From: Paralvinella palmiformis | Lineage: Eukaryota; Annelida; Polychaeta; Terebellida; Alvinellidae | Length of the DNA stretch: 64,000 nt | Assembly (NCBI GenBank): GCA_025642065.1 | Contig: JAODUP010000189.1 | Location: 655,001 to 719,000, forward strand | Direction of reading: 5' to 3' | Shown: positions 10,050 to 21,958 of the stretch, one piece after another | How the letters are laid out: each line of letters opens with the position of its first letter | Position numbering within the stretch: the first letter of the stretch is position 1 | Made by a program: the position numbers and the translations under genes | The notes under the pieces: generated by a model | What the model saw: the letters and a program-made list of their open reading frames with translations, nothing else | Database searches by the model: none | Told to the model about the DNA's origin: nothing

Positions 10050-12090
10050 AGTGGTAGTAGTAGTGCTGGTAGTTCCGGTGGTGGTATCTTTGTGGTAGTG
10101 GAAATAATGGTGGAGTTAGTAAATATTCTGGTAGTAGTGGTAGGTAGTGGTAAAAGTAGTGATTCAGGAAGTAGTAAGAGTTCTAACAGCGATGATATTT
10201 GTGGTGAAAGTAGTGGTTGATAGTAGTCGTAATAGTAGTGGAGACGGTAGTGGTGATAGTAGTGTTGATAATAGTGGTTGATAGTGTTGATTGTAGTGGT
10301 GATAGTAGTGGTGATATTAGTGGTAATAGTAGTGGCGACGGTAGTGGTGATAGTAGTGTTGATAGTAATAGCGATAGTAGTGGTGATAGTAGTGGTAATA
10401 GTAGCGGCGATGGTAGTGGTGATAGTAGTGTTGATAGTAGTGGTGAGAGTAGTGGTAATAGTAGCGGCGATGGTAGTGGTGATAGTAGTGTTGATAGTAA
10501 TGCTGATAGTAGTGGTGTTAGTAGTGGTAATAGTAGTGTCAGTAAAGTCGTGATGAAAAGGATAGTAGTGAGGGTAGCGTAGAGTGCTCTAGCAGTAGTG
10601 ACGATGACAGCGGTAATGGTAGTGCTGATTGTAGTGCTGGTTGTGATGGTAGTGGCTGTAGTCGTGGGTATGATTCTGGTGGTTGTAATGGTAGTTGTGA
10701 AAGTGGTGGTTGTAGGTAGAGTTCTGATGGTAGTTGTTGCGGTGGCTGCAGTAGCAATAAAAGTATTGCTAATGGTAGTGGATGTTGTAGTTATTTTGAT
10801 AATGATAATATTAGCGATGTTTGTGGTAGTGATGGAAATAGTGGTAGTGATGATGGAGGTGGTAGTGGTAGTGATTGGTGGTGTTAGTAGTAATGTTGGT
10901 GATAGTGGGAATGGTAGTGTTGGTGGTTGTAATGGTGGTGGTGGTGTTGTTTGTAGTAGTGGTGTTTGTTGTGTTAGTAGTAGTAATAATAGTTGTAGTG
11001 GTAACAGTGGTGGTGGTGGACCACTACTACTACCACCAGATATCGGTGGATGTCCTAATAGTTGTAGTAGTAAGAGTGGTGGTAGTGGTAGTTGTTGTAG
11101 CGGTAAATGTAATATTGGTGGTAGTAGTAGTGGTTGTAGTGAGAAGGGTGGTGGTGGTGGTCGTCGTCTTCATAATAGTAGTTGTAGCCGTAACAGTGGT
11201 GGTGGTAGTAGTAGTTGTTGCAGCGGTAAAAGTAATAATATCGGTAGAAGTAGTGGTTGTAGTGAGAACAGTGGTGTTGGTGGTCGTAATAGTAGTTGTA
11301 GCCGTAACGGTGGTGGTGGTAGTAGTAGTTGTTGCAGCGGTAAAAGTAATAATAGCGGTAGAAGTAGTGGTTGTAGTGAGAACAGTGGTGTTGGTGGTCG
11401 TAATAGTAGTTGTAGCCGTAACAGTGGTGGTGGTAGTAGTAGTTGTTGCAGCGGTAAAAGTAATAATATCGGTAGAAGTAGTGGTTGTAGTGAGAACAGT
11501 GGTGTTGGTGGTCGTAATAGTAGTTGTAGCCGTAACGGTGGTGGTGGTAGTAGTAGTTGTTGCAGCGGAAAACAGTAATAATATCGGTAGAAGTAGGGGT
11601 TTGTAGTGAGAACAGTGGTGTTGGTGGTCGTAATAGTAGTTGTAGCCGTAACGGTGGTGGTGGTAGTAGTAGTTGTTGCAGCGGTAAAAGTAATAATAGC
11701 GGTAGAAGTAGTGGTTGTAGTGAGGACAGTGGTGTTGGTGGTCGTAATAGTAGTTGTAGCCGTAACGGTGGTGGTGGTAGTAGTAGTTGTTGCAGCGGTA
11801 AAAGTAATAATAGCGGTAGAAGTAGTGGTTGTAGTGAGAACAGTGGTGTTGGTGGTCGTAATAGTAGTTGTAGCCGTAACGGTGGTGGTGGTAGTGGTAG
11901 GTGTAGCAATAACACTATTTATTGTGGTAGTAGTAGTTGTGGGAGATATCGATGGTGTTAGTAAGAGTACTGGTAGTAGTGGTGGTAGTAGTGTTCGCGG
12001 TTGTTGTTGTGGTAGTGGAAATAGTATTGAGTTTGGAAATAATAGCTATATTGTTGTTGTTGTTGTTGTTGTTGTTGGGTTGTTTTGATA
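10050..12090. repeat. GTG/GTA/GAT-type trinucleotide-rich satellite field
   Basis: About 2 kb of GTAGTG/GATAGTAGTG triplet-derived sequence. All frames read as runs of Val/Ile, Ser/Gly or (minus) Leu/Pro/Tyr/His, so the long ORFs here are compositional. Confidence 0.93.
11165..11900. repeat. 114-bp higher-order repeat inside the triplet field
   Basis: The anchor 'ggtcgtaatagtagttgtag' recurs at steps of 114 bp (positions near 11284, 11398, 11512, 11628, 11742 and 11856). One step is 116 bp because of small insertions. Units differ at only a few sites (for example atcgg/gcgg, acagtgg/acggtgg). Confidence 0.9.
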
Positions 12091-12229
12091 GTAGAGACAT
12101 TTCTGGAGGCATTGGTAGTTATGTTCCCAGTGGCAGTAGTGGTGAGAATAGACCGATCCAGGCGAAATATGTTGCATCGGTTACCAACTACGGTCTCGGG
12201 TTAGAAACAGCTATTTTTCACTAACCTTA

Positions 12230-13522
12230 AATACTGGAAATCTTTCAGCAAATTATTTCATATTACACCGAGACTGACACTACCGGTAGTATTTTAGCTG
12301 AAGGATTGTGTCTTTCCAAAGGATTTAACGCAATACTTTTTAGGATGTAACCCAATGATTGAGTGGACCGATTACCCCAGATGAATGACACAGCTAAACC
12401 TCAGTTATTCATGTTGATATGTAGGGGAAATTTAGCATGGGTTTAAATGGATTAAATACATAATTTTAAAATTAAACTTTAACTGAATCTAAATTGATTT
12501 TAATGAACATTTTTTAAATCTTTAATGTATAGTTTTGGAAATATAATTTTTACTTGTACCTGCGATGCAATTATATATGTATCACCTGTATATTATCAAA
12601 TAAAAAATGTAATACATTAGAGTATTATTTAAGAAAATAAAACAGTTAACTTTCAACATAAGATATCATGCATAAATACCAATGTTACAGTAATAGGAAT
12701 CACTCATTGAATTATAATCTATATGATCATTGATTTGTTCCATTCACATCGTCATGTCAGATGGCAAAGGTTCTATGAAAATAAGTTTGAACTAGACAGG
12801 CCGGACCATGACAGCCATGCAAATCGCGCTGAACGTTACTTAGTTTAGTGGCATATATCTATTGAATGAATTCTGTGCCAGTCCTATAAAATGCAAAATT
12901 ATGATCTGGAGATCACATACCCTTAATGAACTATAAATAAAATCCTAATATAGCTGGTAAATAGCCTAAATACAGCTTTTTAGTAAGACATTTATCGGCC
13001 ACTACACGCGTGAATCGCCAAGCAACACTGTGATTCTTAGACTTCTAACCCGAGACCTTAGTGTGAAATTCAGCCGCACGGTGGCGCCAGTGGTAATTAA
13101 ATAGGTCTGTTGTAGTGATAAAATGGACGGCGTCTTTTCGACGCCCAATCTAATCTCCGTTTTCTCACACGATGTAGTCATATACCGTCACCAGGCGTCC
13201 ACTGACGGCTGCACAAGTGCAAATCAAGAACGACGGCTAATTGTACTGATATGGAGTTTAATTAAAATGGGCGCTTATAGTAACATGATGTTTTGTTCAC
13301 TGAACAATTATCAATTTAAATATTTTTAACCCGGTTTGTTGTTTGACATTTCTTCGGATGTGAATTTTGCACGAATTAAGTCTCTACTTCGTTCTTTATT
13401 TAGGGTGTAGACTCACTGACTCAGAGGCTCACTCGCTGCGTCATTCGCTTGTTCACTCTTTCGCCGCTCACTCACTCACCTATGCACTCACTAACACTGT
13501 ATGCAATTATCCGTGTAAATGC

Positions 13523-13566
<44 letters not shown>

Positions 13567-13790
13567 CATTGATGTATATTGTGTGTTTTAATTAAATATA
13601 TTTCACGTGTTAGTGAGTGCTGGTTTTTCATATGAATGAAGGATAGCTTCTTCGTTTGGTATCATTACGCCTTATGTGTTATATATTAGGTGTTATAACA
13701 TTTGCTACGAGAAGTTTATTGGTTATTTCTCTATAAATAAATAAAAATACATGTTAGACGTACTATATTACAATAACAGTATTAATCAAA
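12230..13790. other. Gene-free stretch
   Basis: AT-rich unique sequence with degenerate CACT motifs at 13410-13495 and (AT)n at 13530-13560. No coding exon was recognised. Confidence 0.55.
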
Positions 13791-13800
13791 ACAATATATA

Positions 13801-13803
13801 TAA

Positions 13804-13868
<65 letters not shown>

Positions 13869-13949
13869 ACATCACAGCACATTAGACATTTTTACATACT
13901 CAATTCCATCTCTTTAAACGGAATAAGATGGGATTGACACCCATACCAT

Positions 13950-14022
<73 letters not shown>
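13801..14022. repeat. (AT)n and (CA)n microsatellites
   Basis: (AT)n at about 13807-13865 and about 75 bp of (CA)n at 13949-14022, separated by 80 bp of unique sequence. Confidence 0.95.
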
Positions 14023-14025
<3 letters not shown>

Positions 14026-14479
14026 TTGAAAAATTGTGTATATAAACCTCGAGCAATATGGTAACGTTAGACATTCTATGCAACCTGACTTAAATAGGTC
14101 GAAACCGGTCGTTGCTATTGGGTTGAGTCGTGTTATATCGCTGCTATTAGTATTAATCTGAATTTATTCTGATTTATGCTTATATTATTCACACATTATT
14201 CATACTGTGTATTAATATTTTATTTCTCCATTTTAGGTTTAATCTTTCTTGGCCGTAGTGTTCGACACAAAGCCTGGTTTTGTTTTAATCATAGTTTCTT
14301 CTTTTTTTATATTTAGATTATCCTCTTTTGGATTATTTTAGAAATTTTTTTTTCTTTTTCATTTTTCTCTAATTTTACCGGTAATTAATTATACTTACAA
14401 TTAAATATTTAAAAAAAAATCAGTTTGGAGTTAATTGTTGTTTGAATGAAAGTATAACACCTGTGCCAGCGCCTTAAAT

Positions 14480-14546
14480 ATCTTTATAAAACACACACAC
14501 ACACACACACGCACGCACGCACACACGCACACACGCACACACGCAC
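14480..14546. repeat. (AC)n/(ACGC)n microsatellite
   Basis: Mixed ACAC and ACGC units about 120 bp beyond the stop codon of EF-hand gene 1. Confidence 0.9.
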
Positions 14547-14665
14547 AATATTATGATATAATATCAGCACATCGCAACCATCTTTGCCGCAGTAACTTAT
14601 GTGTGCTTGTTGCCATGACAATCCCGAACCACACCCAACAATCACGCAACAGACAAGGGAAGGCG

Positions 14666-16674
14666 CTATTGCGGAGCGCCAAAAAACCGCACAAATTCCT
14701 CATATTCTATAGCGCCATTTCGGTTCTTGTCCAGTTTCGCCATGATGTGATCAATATCTTTGAGATTTCTCTGATTCCAGCCCATATCTCTAAACACCTG
14801 CTCCATTTCCGCTCGATCTATGACGCCATCGCCATTTTTGTCGTAAGCGAGGAACATCTTTCTTATGGCGGCCATGCTGTTTGGAAAGAGAGCAGACGAT
14901 AATATATTACTGTTGCCGATTGCCGGTGATCGGCGGCAAGTCGATCACGATTTTATCGATCGGCTCTATATTATGTCATGTGACTTACTCGTGCACGTGT
15001 TCCGGCATCTCTCCCATACAGGCCAGGAATTCATCAGGTGATATCCGGTTATCGTGGTTAAGGTCGAATCGGACGAATTGCTTCTGTGAGGTGCAGGGAA
15101 GCGTCATAACGTGAAACAGCAAGAAATACTATACAGCGAGTGAGTGAGTGAGTGAGTGAGTGAGTCAGTCAGTTATTGGTTTGTTCAGCCTCGCACTGGT
15201 CACACGGTCGACACATCAATCCTCGTGGGAAAGACACGATCGGATAATAATTGGATTCGAACTCCCAACACGAGATTTGCAGCTCAGTGCGCTGTTAACT
15301 CTGCTATCAGCGTATATTTTTAATACAATTATAGAACACTTTAAATGGTCGGAGCTGACTAACAACAACAAACACCTTACCATAAATTGAAGGGAGGGCA
15401 GACTTCATGGATCAACATTTTACATCGAGATTCCGGAGGACAGGAAGTTCATGAACTTCGACTATAAAACCCCCTTGATAGCACAGTGGTTAAAGCGTCT
15501 AGCTGTAAACCTCCAAGTGTGGGTTCGAATGCTGCTCATGGCCGTATTTGTGTGATTTTTCCGTAAAAGTCACCGTTCGACTATATCTTCCGGATATGAC
15601 CAAAAGACTGACTCACTTATATATCGAATAAGATTATTAAATTTTCGTTATTTCTTCAATCGATTTCTGTCAAACGACCACACCGTGTCCCGGTTTTATT
15701 CTGCTTTTGTAAACAACGATGGAGGTGTCTGATTTAATACCCCGGTATAGAATTCAGTCAAATAAATCACGATTCACTAATCGCCATTTTGGCTACCTTT
15801 TGGCACAGATACCGCCGAACGTTGCCGATATTAACTGCAAATATCCGAACACAATGTCGCAATGGAATCTTTACAACCTCCACCGAAGATTGGCAACTGA
15901 CGAGGGGCTGCCTACACGAAGATCTCTATCTTATTTGGAATCTAGGGAAATCGGTGAGGTTATCTTACAGATATATGGGAAGAGCAAAGGTCTGATGACG
16001 GTCGGGCAGGAGAGGGAAGATAAGGGAAGCTATCGGGTGATTGGAAATCGGAGGGAATCTCGCCCGAATGACATTCAGGGATCGGTCGTCGAGGATAGAC
16101 TATCCAGTTTGGTAAATATCCTCTAGGAGCTGGCTGCGTACACAGCAGCGCCACCAGGCGAATTGTTTTCGCCAAGGCAGAATGAACGCTTGAGCGATCG
16201 AGGTCATCGAGGGTTCACTCACTCGTTTGCCCACTGCCTCACCGACTCACTCAGTTGTGGTCGCTCTATTGTCCCCCCCCCTCAGAAATGTCGGTTATCA
16301 GTGATAAAAGTCGAAACAGACATAATTCCGGATCTAAACTACAGGACTTGATACAGAGAAGTTGACTTTTATCTAGTTCGTATCACTGTACAAATGCCAT
16401 TCAGACCGCCTAGTAGGTGGTTTCAAACAAAGGATCCCTCCATCATGAGGCATGTCGGGATCTTATAGAGTACACAACATTAATGTATCTAGCGATGGCA
16501 GCCAATTTATATAACTACACACTGACCATTTGTCAAAGAATAAATTGCTTTGAGTGTGGTAAATACGTGTCTGTGTGAGCCTGACACGGTGCTCATTGTT
16601 AAATAAAGTGTATCAGGTTAAAAAGAAAATAATATTCATTATACAACATTTTGTATATGGAATTTAAATATACA

Positions 16675-16737
<63 letters not shown>

Positions 16738-17017
16738 CCCTCTTACCTTCATGCACATGTATGAATTTTTACACATGTTACGATCTTAGTAGTCTGAGCC
16801 AGTGCCATCGCACACGCACACCCCCCCACACACACGCACGCACACACAACACGTACGTACCTACCTTGATTGCGAGATGAGACATCTTGTAGCCGTGTTT
16901 TTTTAAAGCTTTACCGAACTCCTCCAGACTCAAGTAGCCATTCTTATTTAAATCAGCTTCGTTGAAAAACTTCAAAATTCTTGCCCGACTTTTTGTCGTT
17001 CCTGGGGCGGCCGCCAT
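14666..17017 (-). CDS. Four-EF-hand calcium-binding protein (cluster gene 1), 3 exons, 152 aa
   Basis: Exons on the minus strand are 17017-16865, 15083-14989 and 14876-14666 (153+95+211 nt), all GT-AG. Intron 1 is phase 0 and intron 2 phase 2. Exon 1 holds EF1 (loop DLNKNGYLSLEE), exon 2 EF2 (DLNHDNRISPDE), and exon 3 EF3 (DKNGDGVIDRAE) and EF4 (DKNRNGAIEYEE). All four loops keep acidic or amide ligands at 1, 3 and 5 and Glu at 12, so each should bind Ca2+. EF2 has Asn instead of Gly at loop position 6. There is no signal peptide, so it is probably a cytosolic calmodulin-like sensor or buffer. It is the only cluster member on the minus strand and lies head-to-head with the next EF-hand gene, 4.9 kb away. 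Intron 1 carries two tRNA-headed SINEs. A long GA-rich tract with (AT)n lies just upstream of the start codon. The target is unknown. Confidence 0.85.
15137..15312 (-). mobile_element. SINE (family D) with (CACT)/(GACT) tail
   Basis: The tail appears as (GAGT)n on plus, then 'ttggtttgttcagcctcgca', 'aattggattcgaactccc' and a tRNA-like head near 15300. It lies in intron 1 of EF-hand gene 1. Confidence 0.5.
15470..15619 (+). mobile_element. SINE (family D)
   Basis: Head 'gatagcacagtggttaaagc' and B-box 'gggttcgaatgctg', ending in 'gactgactcactt'. It is the same type as 15137-15312 in opposite orientation. Confidence 0.5.
16679..16732. repeat. (AT)n microsatellite in intron 1 of EF-hand gene 1
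   Basis: About 54 bp of AT, 130 bp downstream of the EF1 exon. Confidence 0.93.
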
Positions 17018-17140
17018 TTTGGTAATTATTTCAGGTCTACGGGGTAGCAACAATAAAATGTAACAGCTAGATATAAAATCAAAGATATGTGTGTGTGTGT
17101 TTTTGTATGTGTGTGTGCATCCATGTATGGATCTGCGTGT

Positions 17141-17176
17141 CTGAGAGAGAGGAGAGAGAGAGAGAGAGAGAAAAAG

Positions 17177-17218
<42 letters not shown>

Positions 17219-17466
17219 AAGAAGACAGATGAGAGAGAGAGAGAGAGAGAGGAGAGGGGGAGGGAAAAGAGAAGGTGATATGGAGAGAGAGACTAGAGAG
17301 GTAAGAGGAGAGAGAGAAGAGAGAAAAGGGGAGAGTGAGACAGAGATACGGAGAGAGAAGAGAGAGAGATAGAGATAGAGAGAGAGAGAGAGAGGAGAGA
17401 GAGTGCAACAGAGAGACGGAGAGAGAGAGAGAGGAAGAGAGAGAAGAGAGGGAGAGAGAGAGAGAG

Positions 17467-17527
<61 letters not shown>
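17141..17527. repeat. GA-rich polypurine tract followed by (AT)n
   Basis: About 330 bp of imperfect GA/GAGG purine-only sequence then 57 bp of AT. It starts about 120 bp upstream of the ATG of EF-hand gene 1 (minus strand), in its promoter or 5' UTR region. Confidence 0.93.
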
Positions 17528-17529
<2 letters not shown>

Positions 17530-17559
17530 TAGAGAAGAGAAAAGGAACGACTCCTTCAT

Positions 17560-18765
17560 AACGCGCAGATTGTGATCTTATCATAACGTTTGATCTTCTA
17601 GTATATTATTGTGAGCTTCGCCTTATCGTAACATCAAATTCAACTTTTTATACAAGTCTAATTGAATTCTTTTATTTTCCAGTCAGAAAAGCGAATACAT
17701 CACATTGTTTCAGTGACGGCGACCCATCTAAGTAACCATCTATACCATCTACACAAATCATTACCACACACTTCTAAGCTGTCCGACCTACTTACACGAC
17801 CCATTTTCACCTGTCTCGTTATCTTACCTGTGTCGCAGTTCGCAATTAGTCGACTTTATCTAATGATCTGATTATGTTCCTATGTAATCTGTGTTCTATG
17901 TACATACATAAACTGACAGATATGAAGTGATATCCTGCTCGGAATATGACGAGTCAACAACAATCACGACATATCAACGGCAGGTGTCGTCCACGTTTAG
18001 AAGACATGTTGTTGTTGCCAGCTCTACGTGTCACATCGTCCCAGAGATAAAAGTACCTATCGTCATTTGGATGAAGCCAAGTGTGAAGAGACGGGTCGAG
18101 AGTGGATGACTCACGACGAGAAAACCTCTTGCGTGCCAATATTTATTGTTTACGAAAGATGATCACATATACCCCCATAATAGCTGACCCCGTAAACCGA
18201 CGTCCGTTTGTAAACGTCCCGAAAAAGTCAAATCCCGATATATTCTCGCTTTGATCAAATGATAACAGAACGTTGCCATTTGGCGGCCGTTGTCACCTGT
18301 GTTAGAGTAGTGCCAATTCCGATGGTTGGCTCAATGTATGCCCCGAACCTCGTCTTCTGTGATAAGATTTGGCTTCTTCCGTACATCAACCAATATTGGC
18401 GGTGTTTGACTCACTTCAGTCGTACGTATCGTAGGGGGTCGTTTCCCCTCCTCCCTGCTCCACTCCTCCCCTCCCCAGTTCAATGCTGCCCAATCCGTGA
18501 TACGACATTAGAGACTAGTTCTAGCACGTTTGTTATGCAATAGCCTTGGAATAGGCGATAAGTCGTGTCGTTCGTCAATATCGATACGCAGTCATCGAAC
18601 AGTTGGTGTTTGTTTCAATGGAAATGTGATTGACCGATTCCAGTCAAAGTCTCGGTTTTAAGAAGTGTCGCTTTGGAGCAGCTGTTGGTTAAATAAACAA
18701 ATTTGTGTGCAATATGACAACATGGCTAAAAAATATGGCGTCTTCGAGGAATTGATATATATATA
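17560..18765. other. Spacer between divergent EF-hand genes 1 and 2, first part
   Basis: Mostly unique sequence with no recognised coding exon or repeat. It may hold promoter elements for either gene, but none is identifiable by motif. Confidence 0.45.
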
Positions 18766-18768
18766 TAT

Positions 18769-19124
18769 GAAGACCCCTATAGTCTGTAATTTATAGCTTC
18801 ACCACGGGGACTAATTTTTAGAATTTACAATAAATGACATTTTCGGCTCAGAAAAACCTTGGATGAAAAACTCCTACTACTGTAGTGCCACGAACCTCTG
18901 ACTTTCCCCATGACTAAAGCCATGGGTAAGTAGGTCCACGTTCTACCCATGACCACAGCCATGGGTAAGTAGGTCCACGTTCTACCCATGACCATAGCCA
19001 TGGGTAAGTAGGTCCACGTTCTACCCATGACCACAGCCATGGGTAAGTAGACCCACGTTCTACCCATGACCATAGCCTTGGGTCTTGGGTAAGTAGGCCC
19101 ACGTTCTACCCAATGAGGCCACAG
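18769..19124 (-). mobile_element. SINE (family B) carrying an internal minisatellite
   Basis: The body matches other family-B copies ('ttagaatttacaataaatga', 'ggatgaaaaactcctactac', 'agtgccacgaacc'). The head region, however, is expanded into five copies of a 39-bp unit (18921 to about 19115) before ending in 'caatgaggccacag'. Confidence 0.68.
18921..19115. repeat. 39-bp minisatellite inside a SINE
   Basis: Unit beginning 'catgggtaagtaggtccacg', at 18921, 18960, 18999, 19038 and 19077. Differences are only one or two bases except for a short insertion in the last copy. The 13-codon open frame on the minus strand is a by-product of the period. Confidence 0.85.
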
Positions 19125-19613
19125 ATACCTCTCTTTGTGTCAGAAAATCGGCATAAATTATTATAATGATTTTTTCGGTAATACACACAAGCAAACAAAC
19201 GAGCACGCAAAAACCCAATCATGCACGTACTCACGCTCGCGCATGCTCAATAATGCAGAATATACAAACCTTTGTCCATTTATTACAAGTTGACACACAC
19301 GGAGGTATGTTTACACTACTAATCCTTCCTGTTTACTCCTATACTTTGTGCACTCCAGTCTATCTGAGTACTCTATGTACACCACTCGTCCACAACTTTG
19401 GTACGTTTTGTATTCTAGGATACTTCAGTACTCTCTCAACTTCAGAGCTTCCCGATACTTTGTGTATTCGGGTCTACCTTGTGTACTCCAGTCCATATTG
19501 GTGAGCTCTGTATGTCCGTGTATCTTCAAACTTTGAGTATCGTAGTTTACTTCTGTACTGGGTGTATGCCAGTCTACTTTTGTTATTTACATATTTAATT
19601 ATCTCTCTCTCTC

Positions 19614-19617
<4 letters not shown>

Positions 19618-19693
<76 letters not shown>
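19618..19693. repeat. (AT)n microsatellite interrupted by a MITE
   Basis: About 75 bp of AT left of the 540-bp MITE. The same tract resumes at 20238-20296. Confidence 0.93.
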
Positions 19694-19697
<4 letters not shown>

Positions 19698-20234
19698 CAG
19701 TCAGAATCCGTTAATCTGGACATATTTTATCCGACAAATCCACCTTCCGACACATTATTGTCTGTGACGGATTTAACTCCAATATAAATGGCTCTTTAAT
19801 CCGACAAAATCGTGTTCCGCGTTCCGACTCCGACACTTCATTTTGCCAACAGAATGTGATATTTTCCGATGGCCATTCATAATAATTCATGGCTAATTAC
19901 AAATGTGTGATACAAATGTGTGATCTTTTCAATGAGCAGATCATGAATTAATCTAATGGACTAAGTGACAAGAGTATTTTTTATAATGTCTGTAATTAAC
20001 AAACATCAAAATGATCAACGGCTTCAAAAATAAATAAATACACCACGTGATTATTAGTGTCATTGTGGTTTCAATGGATGTTGCGTATTGTTTTTGTTAC
20101 ATACAACAGCATGTCTTTATGATTTAAAAATGTGTGACACAGACTACCCCTATGTCACGGACTCGGTATTCCGACATTCTCGTTTATCCGACATATTATC
20201 ATGTGACAAACCTTGTCGGATTAGCGGATTCTGA

Positions 20235-20237
<3 letters not shown>
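19698..20237 (+). mobile_element. TA-flanked MITE with CAGTCAGAATCCG inverted ends (pogo/Tigger-like)
   Basis: 540 bp with matching inverted ends: left 'cagtcagaatccgttaatc', right 'ggattagcggattctgactg'. TA dinucleotides flank both sides and the element sits inside an (AT)n tract. No transposase ORF is present. A related copy in opposite orientation is at 23393-23914. Confidence 0.75.
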
Positions 20238-20299
<62 letters not shown>

Positions 20300-20449
20300 A
20301 TAGCTTATATTAGTTAAAGACTATGTATACTTCACTATTCCTGAGTGTACAGTTCAGTTTGATGTGGTACCCTGATTGCTGTACTTTAGTACTTCATTTT
20401 GATACTTCGTGTACTCTTTAGTTTCCTGTGCACTAGTGCCAATCTTATC

Positions 20450-20690
20450 ACTAAGACATACACTCCAGTCCACTTTAATACTCCATACACTCCAGTCCAC
20501 TTTAATACTCCATACACTCGTCCATTTTAATACTCTATACACTCCAGTCTACTTTAATACTCCATACACTCCAGTCTACTTTAATACTCCATACACTCCA
20601 GTCTTCTTTAATACTCCATACACTCCAGTCTACTTTAAAAATACTCCATACAGTCCAGTTTACTTTGATACTCAATACACTCCACTCTAT
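20450..20690. repeat. ~27-bp minisatellite
   Basis: Unit 'tactccatacactccagtct' plus 'actttaa', about eight copies with point changes. Looser relatives ('actccagtctac') occur at 19330-19580 on the other side of the MITE. Confidence 0.8.
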
Positions 20691-20759
20691 CCGGGTACTC
20701 CGTTTACAGACATGACCACGCTCTCTTATCTTCTCTTATCAATAACAAATCGATGACTT

Positions 20760-21900
20760 TTGAACTTTGTTCTCGTTATCCTGCGATATAACGCGTTAGT
20801 AGACGATGCTATTTCCTCTTAACGCCTTCTCACCTGGCAAGTAACGAGTTAATCGTCTCTTCTCCGATACAGGTAAGTCTGAGAAATTTTGTCATTTTGG
20901 CCAAATATGGCAAATATTAACGAGTAAAACTGGATTGTAATTAAGTTATTATTATTGGCTATTTTATGTAACTAGTTATGTTCAAACCACTCCAGGTCTG
21001 TTAGAAAGGAATTATTACAAAATCCACCTTACCTGTAACCCCCCCCCCAAAAAAAAACGTCTTCTTCCGTAGACACCTGTAATTGACTTAAATGAAACCG
21101 ATTACAAACGCCGGCCTATTTTATTCTGTTATTAGGCTGGCAGCTCGGGGATTCTCTCCGAGCAACAAAACATATTCCGCTATTTATTCCATATATTCCC
21201 AAAGATGCGTAGATAATGACCTACAACGGTGTGTTTTCGATTATCACTGAACTGCACATGCATACAATTATCTATAAAATAGGAGCATAGATTTTGTGTG
21301 TTTAAAAAAAAGAAACATCCCTAGCCACACAAAATTAGTTCACTTCACAGATTTAGTTGAATTGGATTAAAAGATTCGTGCACCATTACTCTATTATTGG
21401 ATATACGTTAAACTGTTGAATGCGTTCTATGGTGATTATTGGATCGTTTGTATATTAGTATTGGGTTAGAATGTGGATCAATCAAAGCACAAACACATAA
21501 TTATTGTCTTTATAACATAAATCTAAGATCTGCTATTCTCAGTCGAATACAGCGCAGTTTTGTTATGACTAGTAAATTATTTTTAATCGTCTCCATTGTT
21601 TTTTTAATAGTTTTAATAGCTAGTAATTTTTTGTTGGTCTAGTAAGAAGTTGGTTCGGCTAGTAGATCTTAAATTTTACTATACCAGGGGCTACTAGAAT
21701 GAAGAAAGTTTTTCTGGCCCTGCCCTTGCCTGAATGCAGATATGCACAAAATTACACAAATAACATAGTACGATTATAATAAGTTATTAAAATTAATTTG
21801 CTAATTTACCAGATACAGAGATCAGCTAGTTCTCGAATTGAAAACAAAGAAGCCACCATTGCCGTTCTGTTGGCGAATAACATCGAAGCTTTCAGTGGTT
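20760..21900. other. Upstream region of EF-hand gene 2
   Basis: Unique AT-rich sequence. It should contain the promoter of the gene starting at 21959, but no TATA or other motif stands out convincingly. Confidence 0.4.
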
Positions 21901-21958
21901 TTTTGTTTTTCAAGAAATCTGTGCACTTTGCTCTGTCGTAGAAAATCGCAAATCCAAG

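Noticed and set aside
10598..12224. Long Gly/Ser/Cys-rich, Val/Ile-rich and Leu/Pro-rich ORFs
   Set aside because: All frames of the GTG/GTA triplet field are open at once, and the 114-bp unit is divisible by three. This is composition, not a gene.
14603..14902. 99-codon plus-strand ORF
   Set aside because: It is the antisense shadow of the EF3-EF4 exon of EF-hand gene 1.
15719..16126. 135-codon plus-strand ORF inside intron 1 of EF-hand gene 1
   Set aside because: No recognisable domain, no splice partner, and antisense to the gene. Kept out as a likely chance frame, although it is not repeat-derived.
17079..17559. Ser/Leu-rich and Arg/Glu-rich ORFs over the GA tract
   Set aside because: They are translations of a GA/TC microsatellite. 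Only the last part of the overlapping minus frame (from 17017) is the true EF1 exon.
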